A stretch of 40,672 bases of DNA from positions 1 to 40,672 of the forward strand of contig JARGOV010000020.1 of NCBI GenBank assembly GCA_029212965.1, read 5' to 3'. The notes under the pieces are model-generated. The model saw nothing but the letters and a program-made list of their open reading frames with translations. It was not told the origin of the DNA and searched no databases. Shown in pieces: positions 20,284 through 29,482 of this stretch. The stretch comes from Porticoccaceae bacterium (GTDB lineage: Bacteria > Pseudomonadota > Gammaproteobacteria > Pseudomonadales > Porticoccaceae). The translations under genes and the position numbers were made by a program. Every line of letters begins with the position of its first letter. Position 1 is the stretch's first letter.

Positions 20284-20844
20284 ATGTTTGATTTCGAAAA
20301 ATTTATTGAAGACTGCAAAGCGGCTGTTGTTAGCGACAAACCCCAACAGCGAATCAAAGCGCTGATGGAGGATGCATTTAGCGATCCAAAAGCTCTGGAA
20401 CAAGCTCTTGATGAAGCTAGCCCAGAGAAAAGTGTTGCCCCACTCTATTCCGATGAGAGCCTCACGATCTTACGCGTCGCCACACCAGCAAACTTTGTCA
20501 GCCCAATACACAATCACTTAATGTGGGCGATGATCGGTATTCTTGAGGGCGAAGAAAAGAACTGTATCTACCGCCGGACCCGCAATGGGGGTTTAGAAAT
20601 GGAACAGGAAGTTGTATTAACGCCCGACACGGGGATTTTCACTCTTCGTGCCGACGCCATCCATGCTATTGAAACAGCCCCAGGTAAACCTATGTTTGGC
20701 CTTCACGTTTACGGAGGAAATATTCTGGAACGTTCAAGTCGCAGTATGTGGGACCCGGAAACAATGGAGGAGCTACCTTACAACTACAACCGCTTAATGG
20801 ACTTTTGCAAAACGCTTATTGCAAAACGAGAAAGTGCAGCATAG
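20284..20844 (+). CDS. Cupin-fold metal-dependent protein (cysteine dioxygenase-like)
   Basis: 186 aa; PANFVSPIHNHLMWAMIGILEGEEKNCIYRR ... ADAIHAIE ... MFGLHVYGGNI, with HxH and later His as expected for a cysteine/thiol dioxygenase-type cupin. Confidence 0.7.
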   Translation: MFDFEKFIEDCKAAVVSDKPQQRIKALMEDAFSDPKALEQALDEASPEKSVAPLYSDESLTILRVATPANFVSPIHNHLMWAMIGILEGEEKNCIYRRTRNGGLEMEQEVVLTPDTGIFTLRADAIHAIETAPGKPMFGLHVYGGNILERSSRSMWDPETMEELPYNYNRLMDFCKTLIAKRESAA

Positions 20845-21005
20845 ATAGCCCAAATGCATAATTTCATATCAGGGCTATCTTACTCATGATTTAGCCCCAT
20901 ATTCCTAAATGATGGGATAGCCCTGACCGTCGCCAACAAGCTATTTGCTATAGCCCTGCTATCCTCACCGTCAAAGACCTTAACTCTACTGATCTACCAT
21001 GACAG

Positions 21006-21803
21006 TCAAGCTGGTTTATCGGCATAACTCACACCCATTCCTGCACGAACGTCATTATTCACACCGTATTGAGGTATCGGGTAGCGTAGCCCATTACGAG
21101 ACAACGCTTCTAGCCCTTGAATCACTTTTGGCAAATAGGACGGAAGAATGGCCATTAACAATTCGTCTTCCATAACGCCGCCGTAGCGACGTTCAGCAAA
21201 GCAGGGCAAAGAGAGACTGGGTTCGCCAGTGCTCAGAGCACGGCCCCATGAATCGGCACAGGCTGACTCACCCACACATGACCAGTCCAGCTTTTTATAA
21301 CCCGCCCATTGCAAGCCATTAATAAAGATAATCATTTGTGCTGGCGTCGCGTAAATCAGACAAATATCAGGCGGGTTTAATCTGCCACTGGCAAGTGGGC
21401 TTACGGCCATCGCTTCATACTGTCCAAAGGGGACAACATCCATTGCTTGTTGATGGGCCAAAGTATCTCCAGCTGTTTCATACCACACACCTACCATGGG
21501 CTGACCTTTAAGCCACTCGTCATTGCGTGGATGTAAGCCAAGCACCGCACGACATTGTTCGCCCACAAGGTCATCGGCGGTAATACCGACCGTCCACCCA
21601 TTACGTGCAGCCTGACCGACAATTTGATCTGTGGTGTGGATATCATTGGGGCGGCGAATACGTGGCACCGCTTCCATTGCTTCTTTGGTCTCAAAAAGTT
21701 TCATACCAATAACAGTGGTACGCAATCGCAAAAGACGATTCAGGTCGTTGACGATTTTCCCGCCATCAAACTGTTGAATATCAGACGATATAATGTCAGC
21801 CAT
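21006..21803 (-). CDS. DUF169 family protein
   Basis: 265 aa; LNRLLRLRTTVIGMKLFET...CRAVLGL...GRLNPPDICLIYATPAQMIIFINGLQWAGYKKLDWSCVGESACADSWGRAL. Confidence 0.75.
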   Translation of the reverse strand: MADIISSDIQQFDGGKIVNDLNRLLRLRTTVIGMKLFETKEAMEAVPRIRRPNDIHTTDQIVGQAARNGWTVGITADDLVGEQCRAVLGLHPRNDEWLKGQPMVGVWYETAGDTLAHQQAMDVVPFGQYEAMAVSPLASGRLNPPDICLIYATPAQMIIFINGLQWAGYKKLDWSCVGESACADSWGRALSTGEPSLSLPCFAERRYGGVMEDELLMAILPSYLPKVIQGLEALSRNGLRYPIPQYGVNNDVRAGMGVSYADKPA

Positions 21804-21943
21804 AACATTTTCCCGTTAGTAGGTTATTATTTACATAGTCTCTCAGGTTATCACGGCAATATTGTAAAGGCGCTTCTCTATTTATAAAGTAAACAACTTA
21901 CCGCTATACTCTAAGGACACAAGCCTTCTGCTGAGATAATAAT

Positions 21944-22342
21944 ATGAACCAGCTAACGAAGATATTTTGCACTGCCATAAAATATGGCTCGATACTGATT
22001 TCTCTAGCCCTGATTTTAAATACTACGGCCTACGCAGCCCAGATAAGTGATCCTGACTTATCTCAAAAAAATGCCATTAATCAGATGCACCACAAACTGC
22101 ACGCTGACCAAGCGTCTGCCAAAGCTAAAGAAGCACAGACATTGACAGAACTCAACGAAATGACGATTCGTGAAAATGCTGATCTTACAGCGATCAACGC
22201 TAAAATTGACGAACTCATGCTAGCCAAAAAGAACATTATGCGCCTGCGCTATGCTCACCTGGTTGAGATGCGAAAAATTCTAAGCGACGAACAAAAAATA
22301 GAGTACGACAAAGCCGTATTGAATCGCTCTGCTGTGAAATAA
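21944..22342 (+). CDS. Exported Spy/CpxP-like small helical protein
   Basis: 132 aa; signal peptide ending TTAYAAQ; helical, C-terminal LRYAHLVEMRKILSDEQKIEYDKAVL resembles Spy/CpxP LTxxQ-type segment. Confidence 0.5.
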   Translation: MNQLTKIFCTAIKYGSILISLALILNTTAYAAQISDPDLSQKNAINQMHHKLHADQASAKAKEAQTLTELNEMTIRENADLTAINAKIDELMLAKKNIMRLRYAHLVEMRKILSDEQKIEYDKAVLNRSAVK

Positions 22343-22582
22343 ATGCGGTATTTTAAAAGCCACTCGGAGAATAGCAACCGCAATACTATTAAGCGGTAGT
22401 GCTCTTCAGCATCACCTTAATAGTGTAGCGCTCACTGAATAACACCCTATAGCAGCCGATCTTATGCTGCTATCTATTCTCGAGATTGACCACCGAGACG
22501 AGAAGTGCCCTCATGATAAGAAGATTCTACGATTATCAAGGAGCACCTCGAAATACCTCATCGGTCGCAGGAATACGATAAC

Positions 22583-22606
22583 AGGCGAGGCCTTTAATCC
22601 TCGCCT
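22583..22606 (-). terminator. Hairpin downstream of acyl-CoA dehydrogenase gene
   Basis: AGGCGAGG-cctttaat-CCTCGCCT perfect 8-bp stem 14 bp beyond the stop at 22620; weak U-tract. Confidence 0.5.
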
Positions 22607-22619
22607 CGCAACAAACGCC

Positions 22620-23786
22620 TTATTTTTTCTTTTCAGGAAACAACATACCGTAAATTGTTTGGTAGGCATCATCATTCGCTAAGCCCATTATCATACCCGC
22701 CCGTGCATCGCGAAAATAACGCTCAAAAGGCAATCGTCCCGCAAAGGCCGTACCACCAAACATCGTCATTAATTCCTGAGTGACTAACACAGCCACTTCC
22801 GAGCAGCTCACCTTAGCCTGTAAGTAAGGCAAGGGAGCTGCCACCTGTCCGGCATCACCTGCGGCAGCGGCCACATGCAAAAGTGCTCGCGCTGCTTCAA
22901 TTTTGGCACTCAACTCCGCCATACGGCGCTGGTTAATCGAGCTATCCAGGCGTTTGGCACCACTAGGGTAAACCTTCGACGCTTCTTCCATGGCTAGCTC
23001 ATAAGCGCCGGATGCCACCCCTAAATATGCCGCGCCATAGGTCAATGCGACCACCGGCATCATCACAGCACCCAGATATTTCAGCGCATCACCTTCATCG
23101 CCGATGCGATTTTTCTCAGGCACGATACCGTTAAAGCGAATAGGCATACTGTTATTGCCGCGCATTCCCAGACCGTTCCAGTCTTCCAGTGTTTCCCATT
23201 CGACTTTATCGGCCTCAATAAATAATGCGGAGAGTTTGTGGCCTTTCGTTTCAGCACCAACCCGGCAAAGCATAAAGTAATGGGACGCTTGACCCGCCGA
23301 TGTGACATACGATTTTCGCACCTGATCAAGGATATAGCCTTCATCCCCTTTTTCGACGGAGGACAGCACCATGCCCGGCACCCAATTGTCACCCTTACCC
23401 GAGGTTTCACCACCCGCAACAGTGCAAAGAATTTCACCGGCCGCAATTTTTTTAACAAATGCGTCGACCTGATAGTCGCTGGGCATTCGGCTGATAAGCT
23501 CAGCGGCTTCGACGTGCATTTTGTAGCACATGGCGGTGGATGCACACTTCTTTGCGAGTTCTTCCACCACCAAGCAGGTTGACAACAAGTCGGCACCGAG
23601 CCCACCGTGTTCTTTAGAAACACGTAGCCCCCACAAACCGCTTTCCTTTAAACCGTTCAGAGAAGCCCGCGGAAAAGTCCCTGATTTATCGGTTTCTGCC
23701 GCTCGAGGGGCAAGCTCTGTCGTCGCCAGTTGTGCAGCAAGCTCTTTTAAGGCCCGCTGTTCATTGGTTAAGGGGTAATAAGTCAC
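22620..23786 (-). CDS. Acyl-CoA dehydrogenase family protein
   Basis: 388 aa; SKEHGGLGADLLSTCLVVEELAKKCASTAMCYKMH, W(N)GLGMRGNNSMPIRFNGIVP, MTMFGGTAFAGRLPFERYFRDARAGMIMG. Confidence 0.9.
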   Translation of the reverse strand: MTYYPLTNEQRALKELAAQLATTELAPRAAETDKSGTFPRASLNGLKESGLWGLRVSKEHGGLGADLLSTCLVVEELAKKCASTAMCYKMHVEAAELISRMPSDYQVDAFVKKIAAGEILCTVAGGETSGKGDNWVPGMVLSSVEKGDEGYILDQVRKSYVTSAGQASHYFMLCRVGAETKGHKLSALFIEADKVEWETLEDWNGLGMRGNNSMPIRFNGIVPEKNRIGDEGDALKYLGAVMMPVVALTYGAAYLGVASGAYELAMEEASKVYPSGAKRLDSSINQRRMAELSAKIEAARALLHVAAAAGDAGQVAAPLPYLQAKVSCSEVAVLVTQELMTMFGGTAFAGRLPFERYFRDARAGMIMGLANDDAYQTIYGMLFPEKKK

Positions 23787-23822
23787 TGTGTCATCCTCTG
23801 TTGTTTAGCTTAGGGCATCGCT

Positions 23823-24752
23823 TTAATATGACCCACCATTCTCTAGCCAATTTGCGCACTCGGGGGTTAGCGTTTTTGCAATGTGCTCATCATAAGTCGA
23901 CAGCTCATCGTCTGTTAACACCTCGCGCCAACGTCCGTTTGAACCCTTATTAATAAACGTTTGCGCGCCGCCGTCGAATAACATGCCGGCCATAGGTATC
24001 ACTTCGTCAGCACGTTTTTTCATCGACGCGAAGGTGCATTGCTCAGTAACCTCTGCTAGATATTCCGGGGTTATTGCTATATCGAGATAGTCAGCAATTC
24101 GCTGAATTTGACCCTGCAGGTCGGCAAGCATATCAGCATAATTTACCAATAATATATTCGGTAAATGGCGATATTCCCACCAGGTTTTTATGACGTGCAA
24201 CTGAGACCAAAAAGGGTAACCATCACTTTCCCAGTCAAACCAACCACGGCCAATCCAGTCCCGCCAAAATTCGTGAATATCATCACCGGCCGGCGGGAAG
24301 GGATCACCCACTCGGCCAGGCATAGCGTCCAACATTTGGAGAAAGTCCTGAGAATAATTGGAATAATGATTCCACAGTGACATAAATAAATCACGTCCGT
24401 CGCGCGTCACAAAAATATGTTTCACCTCTGGATGAAAAGGAAAGCCATCAAGCGCTGTATGCGTTTTAAGAAAGCGGCGGTGAGTTTGCGCTTCTAGCTC
24501 TTTTTCAAGCTCATCGACTGGCGTCATACGCATATCGACAAAGACGGACATATCGTGAAAGGGGGCTGGCGGTTTACCATCCTGAAAGAGAAGTAAGGAA
24601 ATGATTTGTTGGGTCCATGTCGTCCCCGACTTTTGTGTTGTCGCTACGACAATATCATCTGTACGCGGTTTAAATACTTGCCAGCGAGTACTGTCAATAT
24701 GATGGTTTTGATAAACTCGCGTGACCTCGGGTAATGCATCTTCTTTAGACAT
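23823..24752 (-). CDS. Sulfotransferase domain protein (PAPS-dependent, cytosolic type)
   Basis: 309 aa; 5'-PSB loop VVATTQKSGTTWTQQIISLLL; HIFVTRDGRDLFMSLWNHY (3'-PB); C-terminal GSNGRWREVLTDDEL. Confidence 0.9.
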   Translation of the reverse strand: MSKEDALPEVTRVYQNHHIDSTRWQVFKPRTDDIVVATTQKSGTTWTQQIISLLLFQDGKPPAPFHDMSVFVDMRMTPVDELEKELEAQTHRRFLKTHTALDGFPFHPEVKHIFVTRDGRDLFMSLWNHYSNYSQDFLQMLDAMPGRVGDPFPPAGDDIHEFWRDWIGRGWFDWESDGYPFWSQLHVIKTWWEYRHLPNILLVNYADMLADLQGQIQRIADYLDIAITPEYLAEVTEQCTFASMKKRADEVIPMAGMLFDGGAQTFINKGSNGRWREVLTDDELSTYDEHIAKTLTPECANWLENGGSY

Positions 24753-25063
24753 AAAAAGCCTTTATATATATTGTTTTAGCTCTAGATACTAACAAGAGCA
24801 ACCCATTACGTAAATCAATTAGCCGCCTAAAACCGGTTAGCAACAACACAGAAATTCAGAGCGTTGTTACTTTATTTTTTGCCATCGGCTCATACCATTC
24901 GACTGAATCAATAATCCGCAGTGTTATCCATTGCGATCTCTTCTCGGTAGGCAAAGGACTACGCCTGCCGCCACTATCTCTGGTTGGCCCAGCCACTACG
25001 AACGATCAACCATTCAGCACAACTGCCTGCAAATATTTAAATACCATCGTCTCTACCAATTCT

Positions 25064-26029
25064 TCACGGCGCTAATAATTCAATCGTCCTACGCGTCGCT
25101 GGAAGACGCTGTTCATTCACCGGACTAACGGCCAGCACTGGCATGGCGGCACCCGCCTCCCTAAAGGCTTCTATCTGGTCACGGCACTGATCGGGCACTC
25201 CATAAATACAAACTTGCTCTATCATTCTTTCGCTAATAGCAGTAGCAGCGGCGCGACGATCTCCCCCCTCCCACGCTAATTCAGCGGCTGCCATTTCTGC
25301 TTCAAAACCACAACGACGCCACTGCAAGCGGTAGTTGGGTAGACCAGCAAAAAAAGCGAGGTTGTGCCGCGCCGCCGATAGTGCCGCGTCATTATCTTCA
25401 GAAACAAAGGTCGGAATACTCATTATGCAATCCATACTTTGCCCGTCTTTGCCCACGTTGATCGCAGCATTTTTTGCCGCCTTAATTAATTGTCCCAGAT
25501 AATCGCGGCCAGCGAGAAACGGCATAATGCCATCGGCTTCGCGGCCCGCGACTTCAGCACTGGCAACTGTCAGGGCAGCCAACAATATCGGTACTTCGTA
25601 CGGGCAAGCTTTGGCTTCAAAGAAGCCACTACCGGCCTCGCCACTTAAAATACCTTTAATGGTTTGTGTATATTCGCCAAGATAATGGCGAGGGTTGCTC
25701 ATTTCTATGCCCATGGATTCGAGCAATGGGCGATGGCTCATGCCCAAACCGAGAATTAAACGCCCTTCTGACAGCTCAGCAATGGTTTGTGCGGTCATTG
25801 CCGCAAGAAAAGCGTGACGGTAATAAATATTGGCGATATTCGTGCCGACTTTAATAGTCTTTGTTGCCAAAGCAATAGCCTCAGCACAGGCCAGAGCATC
25901 GCCACGACCTTCGTTAACGAGTACCGCTGCGTAACCGTGGTCTTCAGCCAATTTGCCAATGGCCATTAATTCACGGGGAGGCGCATCGGTGGCAGTAGAT
26001 AGCACGATACCCAATCGAGGTTGAGCCAT
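25064..26029 (-). CDS. LLM-class (luciferase-like) flavin-dependent oxidoreductase
   Basis: 321 aa; MAQPRLGIVLSTATDAPPRELMAIGKLAEDHGYAAVLVNEGRGD...LILGLGMSHRPLLESMGIEMSNPRHYLGEYTQTIKGIL. Confidence 0.88.
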   Translation of the reverse strand: MAQPRLGIVLSTATDAPPRELMAIGKLAEDHGYAAVLVNEGRGDALACAEAIALATKTIKVGTNIANIYYRHAFLAAMTAQTIAELSEGRLILGLGMSHRPLLESMGIEMSNPRHYLGEYTQTIKGILSGEAGSGFFEAKACPYEVPILLAALTVASAEVAGREADGIMPFLAGRDYLGQLIKAAKNAAINVGKDGQSMDCIMSIPTFVSEDNDAALSAARHNLAFFAGLPNYRLQWRRCGFEAEMAAAELAWEGGDRRAAATAISERMIEQVCIYGVPDQCRDQIEAFREAGAAMPVLAVSPVNEQRLPATRRTIELLAP

Positions 26030-26145
26030 AATATTCTCTTTTTATTATTTATTTTTAAAAAAAAGGCCAGACCTATCAGGTGACTAGCCCATTAACACTT
26101 ATCCGATTTAAATATCGAATTTAAGCAACTCAAGTAACCAGCGGG

Positions 26146-26916
26146 CTAAATCATTAAACCCATACGCATTGCGCCATCGATGCGAATACACTCACCGTTC
26201 ATCATGCTATTTTCAACAATGTGACAAGCCAGCTTGGCGAAATCTTTAGGGTTTCCACCTCGCTTGGGGAAAGGCACAGTGGCAACTAAACGGTCAAAGC
26301 CTTCCTGGCCTGTCTCCGCTTTGGCCAGAGGTGTATCGAACACACCGGGGCAAATAGTCATCACACGAATACCATAGGGCGCAAGATCGCGAGCCATAGG
26401 CAAGGTCATGCCAATCACACCGGCCTTTGAAGCAGCGTAAGCGGTATTACCCACCGGGCCGTCGTAACCAAAGATGGAAGCGACGTTGACGAAAACACCG
26501 CGCTCGCCGTCTTCATTTAATGGATCAAGCGCTATCATTTCAGTACTGGCCAAACGACAAACATCAAAGGTGCCGGTCAAATTGACATTAACCACCTTTA
26601 AAAAGCTATCGAGGGGATGGGGGCCTTTTTTATTGGTGATTTTACGGCCAATACCAATGCCCGCCACATTCATCACAATGCGCGCAGTACCCAGCTCGGC
26701 CTTTACCGTAGCTAAGGCGGCCTCCACACTATTGCCATCGGCGACGTCTACCTGAACCGCCAGACCACCGACTTCCGCGGCAATGGCCTTCGCCAATTCG
26801 AAATTCAGGTCGAGCACGGCCACTTTGGCTCCCTTAGCAGCGAGAGCTCTCACAGTGTCGGCACCGAGGCCGGAGGCTCCACCGGTAACGATGGCAACTT
26901 GATTCTTAATATCCAT
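26146..26916 (-). CDS. SDR oxidoreductase, 3-hydroxyacyl-CoA dehydrogenase type 2 (HSD17B10)-like, copy A
   Basis: TGGASGLGADT; YAASKAGVIGMTLPMARDLAPYGIRVMTICPGVFDTPLA; C-terminal NGECIRIDGAMRMG. Confidence 0.88.
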   Translation of the reverse strand: MDIKNQVAIVTGGASGLGADTVRALAAKGAKVAVLDLNFELAKAIAAEVGGLAVQVDVADGNSVEAALATVKAELGTARIVMNVAGIGIGRKITNKKGPHPLDSFLKVVNVNLTGTFDVCRLASTEMIALDPLNEDGERGVFVNVASIFGYDGPVGNTAYAASKAGVIGMTLPMARDLAPYGIRVMTICPGVFDTPLAKAETGQEGFDRLVATVPFPKRGGNPKDFAKLACHIVENSMMNGECIRIDGAMRMGLMI

Positions 26917-26979
26917 TTCTAATTCCTAAAAAATAATGAGTCGTTAATCGCACAGAGTACGGTTTTCCACTAAAAAAAC

Positions 26980-27732
26980 TTAGCCACGCAAGGCGCCATC
27001 GAGGCGAATCACTTCACCGTTAAGCATGGGGTTCTGGCAAATTTCCAGCGCCATGCTGGCAAATTCTGCGGGTTTACCGGCACGCTTAGGAAAGGGCACG
27101 CTACCGGCGTAGTCGTCGGGCTCGCCCCGCAGAACACTTGCAGCCAGTGGCGTGTTAAACACGCCAGGGGCAATCGTCACTACGCGAATACCGTAGGCTG
27201 ATAAGTCTCGGGCCATGGGCAGGGTCATACCAATGACTGCTGCCTTGGTCGCCGCATAGGCGGTTTGACCGAAGGGGCCATCAAGACCAGCGATGGAAGC
27301 GACGTTGACAATCACACCCTGCTCTTCGCCTTCTAAGTCATCGAGCTCACGAATGGCGTCGGCACCCAAGCGGCAGATATTAAAAGTGCCCGTCAAGTTA
27401 ACGGCAATTTGCTGTGTGAGTGCCTCGCGAGGCTGGGGGCCGCCCTTAGTGGCGGTACGCCCAGTAATATCGATACCTGCGCAATTGACCAGTATCCGTG
27501 GCGTGCCGTTCATTTTCCCCGCCTCCGCCAGTGCTGCAATCACTGAGGTCTCATCAGCCACATCACACTGGACCGCAGCACAGCCAAACTCGGTGGCGGT
27601 AGTTTGGGCGAGTTCTAGATTGCGGTCAAAAATCGTTACTTTCGCGCCTTTTTCAATAAACAGCTTTGCCGCGCCCGCACCCAGACCGGAGGCACCACCG
27701 GTAATGGCGACGCTAATATTATTTAAATTCAT
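26980..27732 (-). CDS. SDR oxidoreductase, HSD17B10-like, copy B (start trimmed to MNLNNISVAITGG)
   Basis: TGGASGLGAGAAKL; YAATKAAVIGMTLPMARDLSAYGIRVVTIAPGVFNTPLA; NGEVIRLDGALRG. Confidence 0.88.
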   Translation of the reverse strand: MNLNNISVAITGGASGLGAGAAKLFIEKGAKVTIFDRNLELAQTTATEFGCAAVQCDVADETSVIAALAEAGKMNGTPRILVNCAGIDITGRTATKGGPQPREALTQQIAVNLTGTFNICRLGADAIRELDDLEGEEQGVIVNVASIAGLDGPFGQTAYAATKAAVIGMTLPMARDLSAYGIRVVTIAPGVFNTPLAASVLRGEPDDYAGSVPFPKRAGKPAEFASMALEICQNPMLNGEVIRLDGALRG

Positions 27733-27733
27733 T

Positions 27734-28495
27734 TTAGGTCCCCATGCGAATAGCGCCGTCAATACGAATCATCTCGCCATTGAGCATGGTGTTTTCACAA
27801 ATTTGCTGTACCAAAGCACCAAATTCAAGAGGATTACCCCAGCGCTTGGGAAAGGGCACGGTGGGAATAATACTGTCAATCCAGTCCTGGGGAATTCCCG
27901 CTGCCAGTGGCGTTTCAAACATACCCGGAGCTATGGTCATGACGCGAATACCATAGGGTGCGAGGTCGCGGGCCATGGGTAAGGTCATACCCTGCACACC
28001 AGCTTTTGATGCCGCATAGGCCGCCTGACCCACGGGACCATCTTGTGCGACAACAGAGGCAATATTAATTACCACACCACGCTCGCCGTCGTCATCCAGA
28101 GCATCGAGACCGATCATGCCGTAGGCGGCAACGCGGGCAACATTAAAAGTACCCGTGAGATTGACTCGAATGACCCGCTCAAATTCATCCAGCGGGTGTG
28201 GCCCTTTCGCGCTAGCGGTGCGCACGGCAATATCGATACCTGCCGCATTTAAGACGATGCGCGGGACGCCGAGTTTTTCGACCACCTGCGCAATAGCGGC
28301 TTCTACTGCCGGGCCATCACTCACATCGCACTCCACCGCCATACCACCTAGCTCTTCTGCGAGCTCTGTGGCCAGGGGCAAATTGCGATCAAGCAGGGCG
28401 CACTTTGCCCCCGCTTGACTCAGAATTCTGGCGGCACCCGCCCCCAAACCCGATGCGCCACCGGTAATTAATGCGACTTGTCCTTCTACGTTCAT
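27734..28495 (-). CDS. SDR oxidoreductase, HSD17B10-like, copy C
   Basis: TGGASGLGAGAARI; YAASKAGVQGMTLPMARDLAPYGIRVMTIAPGMFETPLA; NGEMIRIDGAIRMGT. Confidence 0.88.
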   Translation of the reverse strand: MNVEGQVALITGGASGLGAGAARILSQAGAKCALLDRNLPLATELAEELGGMAVECDVSDGPAVEAAIAQVVEKLGVPRIVLNAAGIDIAVRTASAKGPHPLDEFERVIRVNLTGTFNVARVAAYGMIGLDALDDDGERGVVINIASVVAQDGPVGQAAYAASKAGVQGMTLPMARDLAPYGIRVMTIAPGMFETPLAAGIPQDWIDSIIPTVPFPKRWGNPLEFGALVQQICENTMLNGEMIRIDGAIRMGT

Positions 28496-28578
28496 TTTCG
28501 ACCTCTTTGGATTTACTTTGAATTATTTTCTTGTATCAGCGGTATCACTTAAAAGCGCCCACTGGGATCACCCGCAAG

Positions 28579-28686
28579 TTATTCATGGGGTGCCGGATTG
28601 GGCTGGCGCGGTGCGGCCAACCACAATAGAAGTGGGGATACTACCGCAAGCACAGCACTGACAACCAGTATTACGCTGTATCTGCC
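28579..28686 (-). pseudogene. Orphan 3' end of an MFS transporter gene (repeat copy 1)
   Basis: Reverse strand reads GRYSVILVVSAVLAVVSPLLLWLAAPRQPNPAPHE*, nearly the C-terminus of the intact MFS gene (GGYSAMLVVSAVLAVVSPFLLWLAAPRQPNPAPHE*). 96/108 nt identical by hand count, with no gap. Confidence 0.85.
28579..28686. repeat. Direct repeat, left copy (108 bp, offset 1202 bp to right copy)
   Basis: Contains a 40-bp exact match ggtgccggattgggctggcgcggtgcggccaaccacaata (28589-28628) and a 33-bp exact match tggggatactaccgcaagcacagcactgacaac shared with the right copy. Confidence 0.9.
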
Positions 28687-28774
28687 GACAGTACCTTAGA
28701 AAAGCTGTCAAAAAAGCACTCAATAACAAGCAAATAAAATATTCTATTTGTCGTAAATTCTTTACTCTATCACC

Positions 28775-28804
28775 TTTACACAAAAGAAGGCGGCATAGTA
28801 TATT
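28775..28804 (+). promoter_or_regulatory. Candidate sigma70 promoter for the RHH-like gene
   Basis: TTTACA (28775-28780), 18-bp spacer, TATATT (28799-28804), 30 bp upstream of the ATG at 28835. Confidence 0.4.
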
Positions 28805-28834
28805 TCACTCTCTAGAAAACAACAGAGCAATCTC

Positions 28835-29446
28835 ATGGATACAACCAAAATCACAGTAAAAATTTTAGACAAACTTCTTTCCAAATTTAACGAAGCCATT
28901 AACTCGTCGTTTATTAAAAAAGATGCTTTTCTAAATTACATTATAGAAAGCGAAACAAAGGAGCTTGCTACCGAACTAGACGGGTTCATCTTGTCTGGAG
29001 AAGCTCGTCGGTATATCTCTGGAGCGCTTAAAAAAGAAGGCACAAGAACAGTCAATATTACGGTCAACAAATCTACCGCAGAAGCGCTAAATACGGTTGT
29101 AAGTAAAACAAATATATCCCGTGATGCTTTTATAAACAGACTTATTTATTTCCTTCTTGGGACACCGAAGTTACTTAAAACACTTGAGTTACCCCGCCAC
29201 ACAAACCACCCCGCCTTAGGTTCAGCTGAAGATATGGAAACAAGTCCACTTCCAGCTATAGCGTCGATTATGAAAAATCCTCTGTTTTATCTACGTATTG
29301 CTCATAACGAAATTCACGGCTGTGGCCTGTACTCATCTGGGCAGCCCATAGCACCAAACCTCCATGGTTTATGCTGCAATATTGATGACATACATGTACC
29401 AGGAACAAAGACATACCGCAAAGAATGGTCGAGTGACGATCTTTGA
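28835..29446 (+). CDS. Hypothetical protein with two ribbon-helix-helix (CopG/Arc-like) segments; antitoxin/regulator candidate
   Basis: 203 aa; two similar strand-helix-helix segments: KITVKILDKLLSKFNEAINSSFIKKDAFLNYIIESETKEL and TVNITVNKSTAEALNTVVSKTNISRDAFINRLIYFLLGTPKLL. AT-rich relative to neighbours. Confidence 0.6.
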   Translation: MDTTKITVKILDKLLSKFNEAINSSFIKKDAFLNYIIESETKELATELDGFILSGEARRYISGALKKEGTRTVNITVNKSTAEALNTVVSKTNISRDAFINRLIYFLLGTPKLLKTLELPRHTNHPALGSAEDMETSPLPAIASIMKNPLFYLRIAHNEIHGCGLYSSGQPIAPNLHGLCCNIDDIHVPGTKTYRKEWSSDDL

Positions 29447-29482
29447 TTTTGACTCCCACAATCACAACCAGAGTAACTAAAC

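Noticed and set aside
23081-23623. 180-aa minus-strand ORF
   Set aside because: Alternate frame inside the clear acyl-CoA dehydrogenase gene (22620-23786).
27293-27982. 229-aa + strand ORF opposite SDR copies B and C
   Set aside because: Shadow ORF spanning the antisense of two conserved SDR genes and their junction; low-complexity composition, no family features.
28583-28783. 66-aa minus-strand ORF (MCKGDRVKNL...)
   Set aside because: Wrong frame of the duplicated MFS 3' end; the matching out-of-frame peptide (TGCQCCACGSIP, RTAPAQSGT) also appears inside the intact MFS copy.
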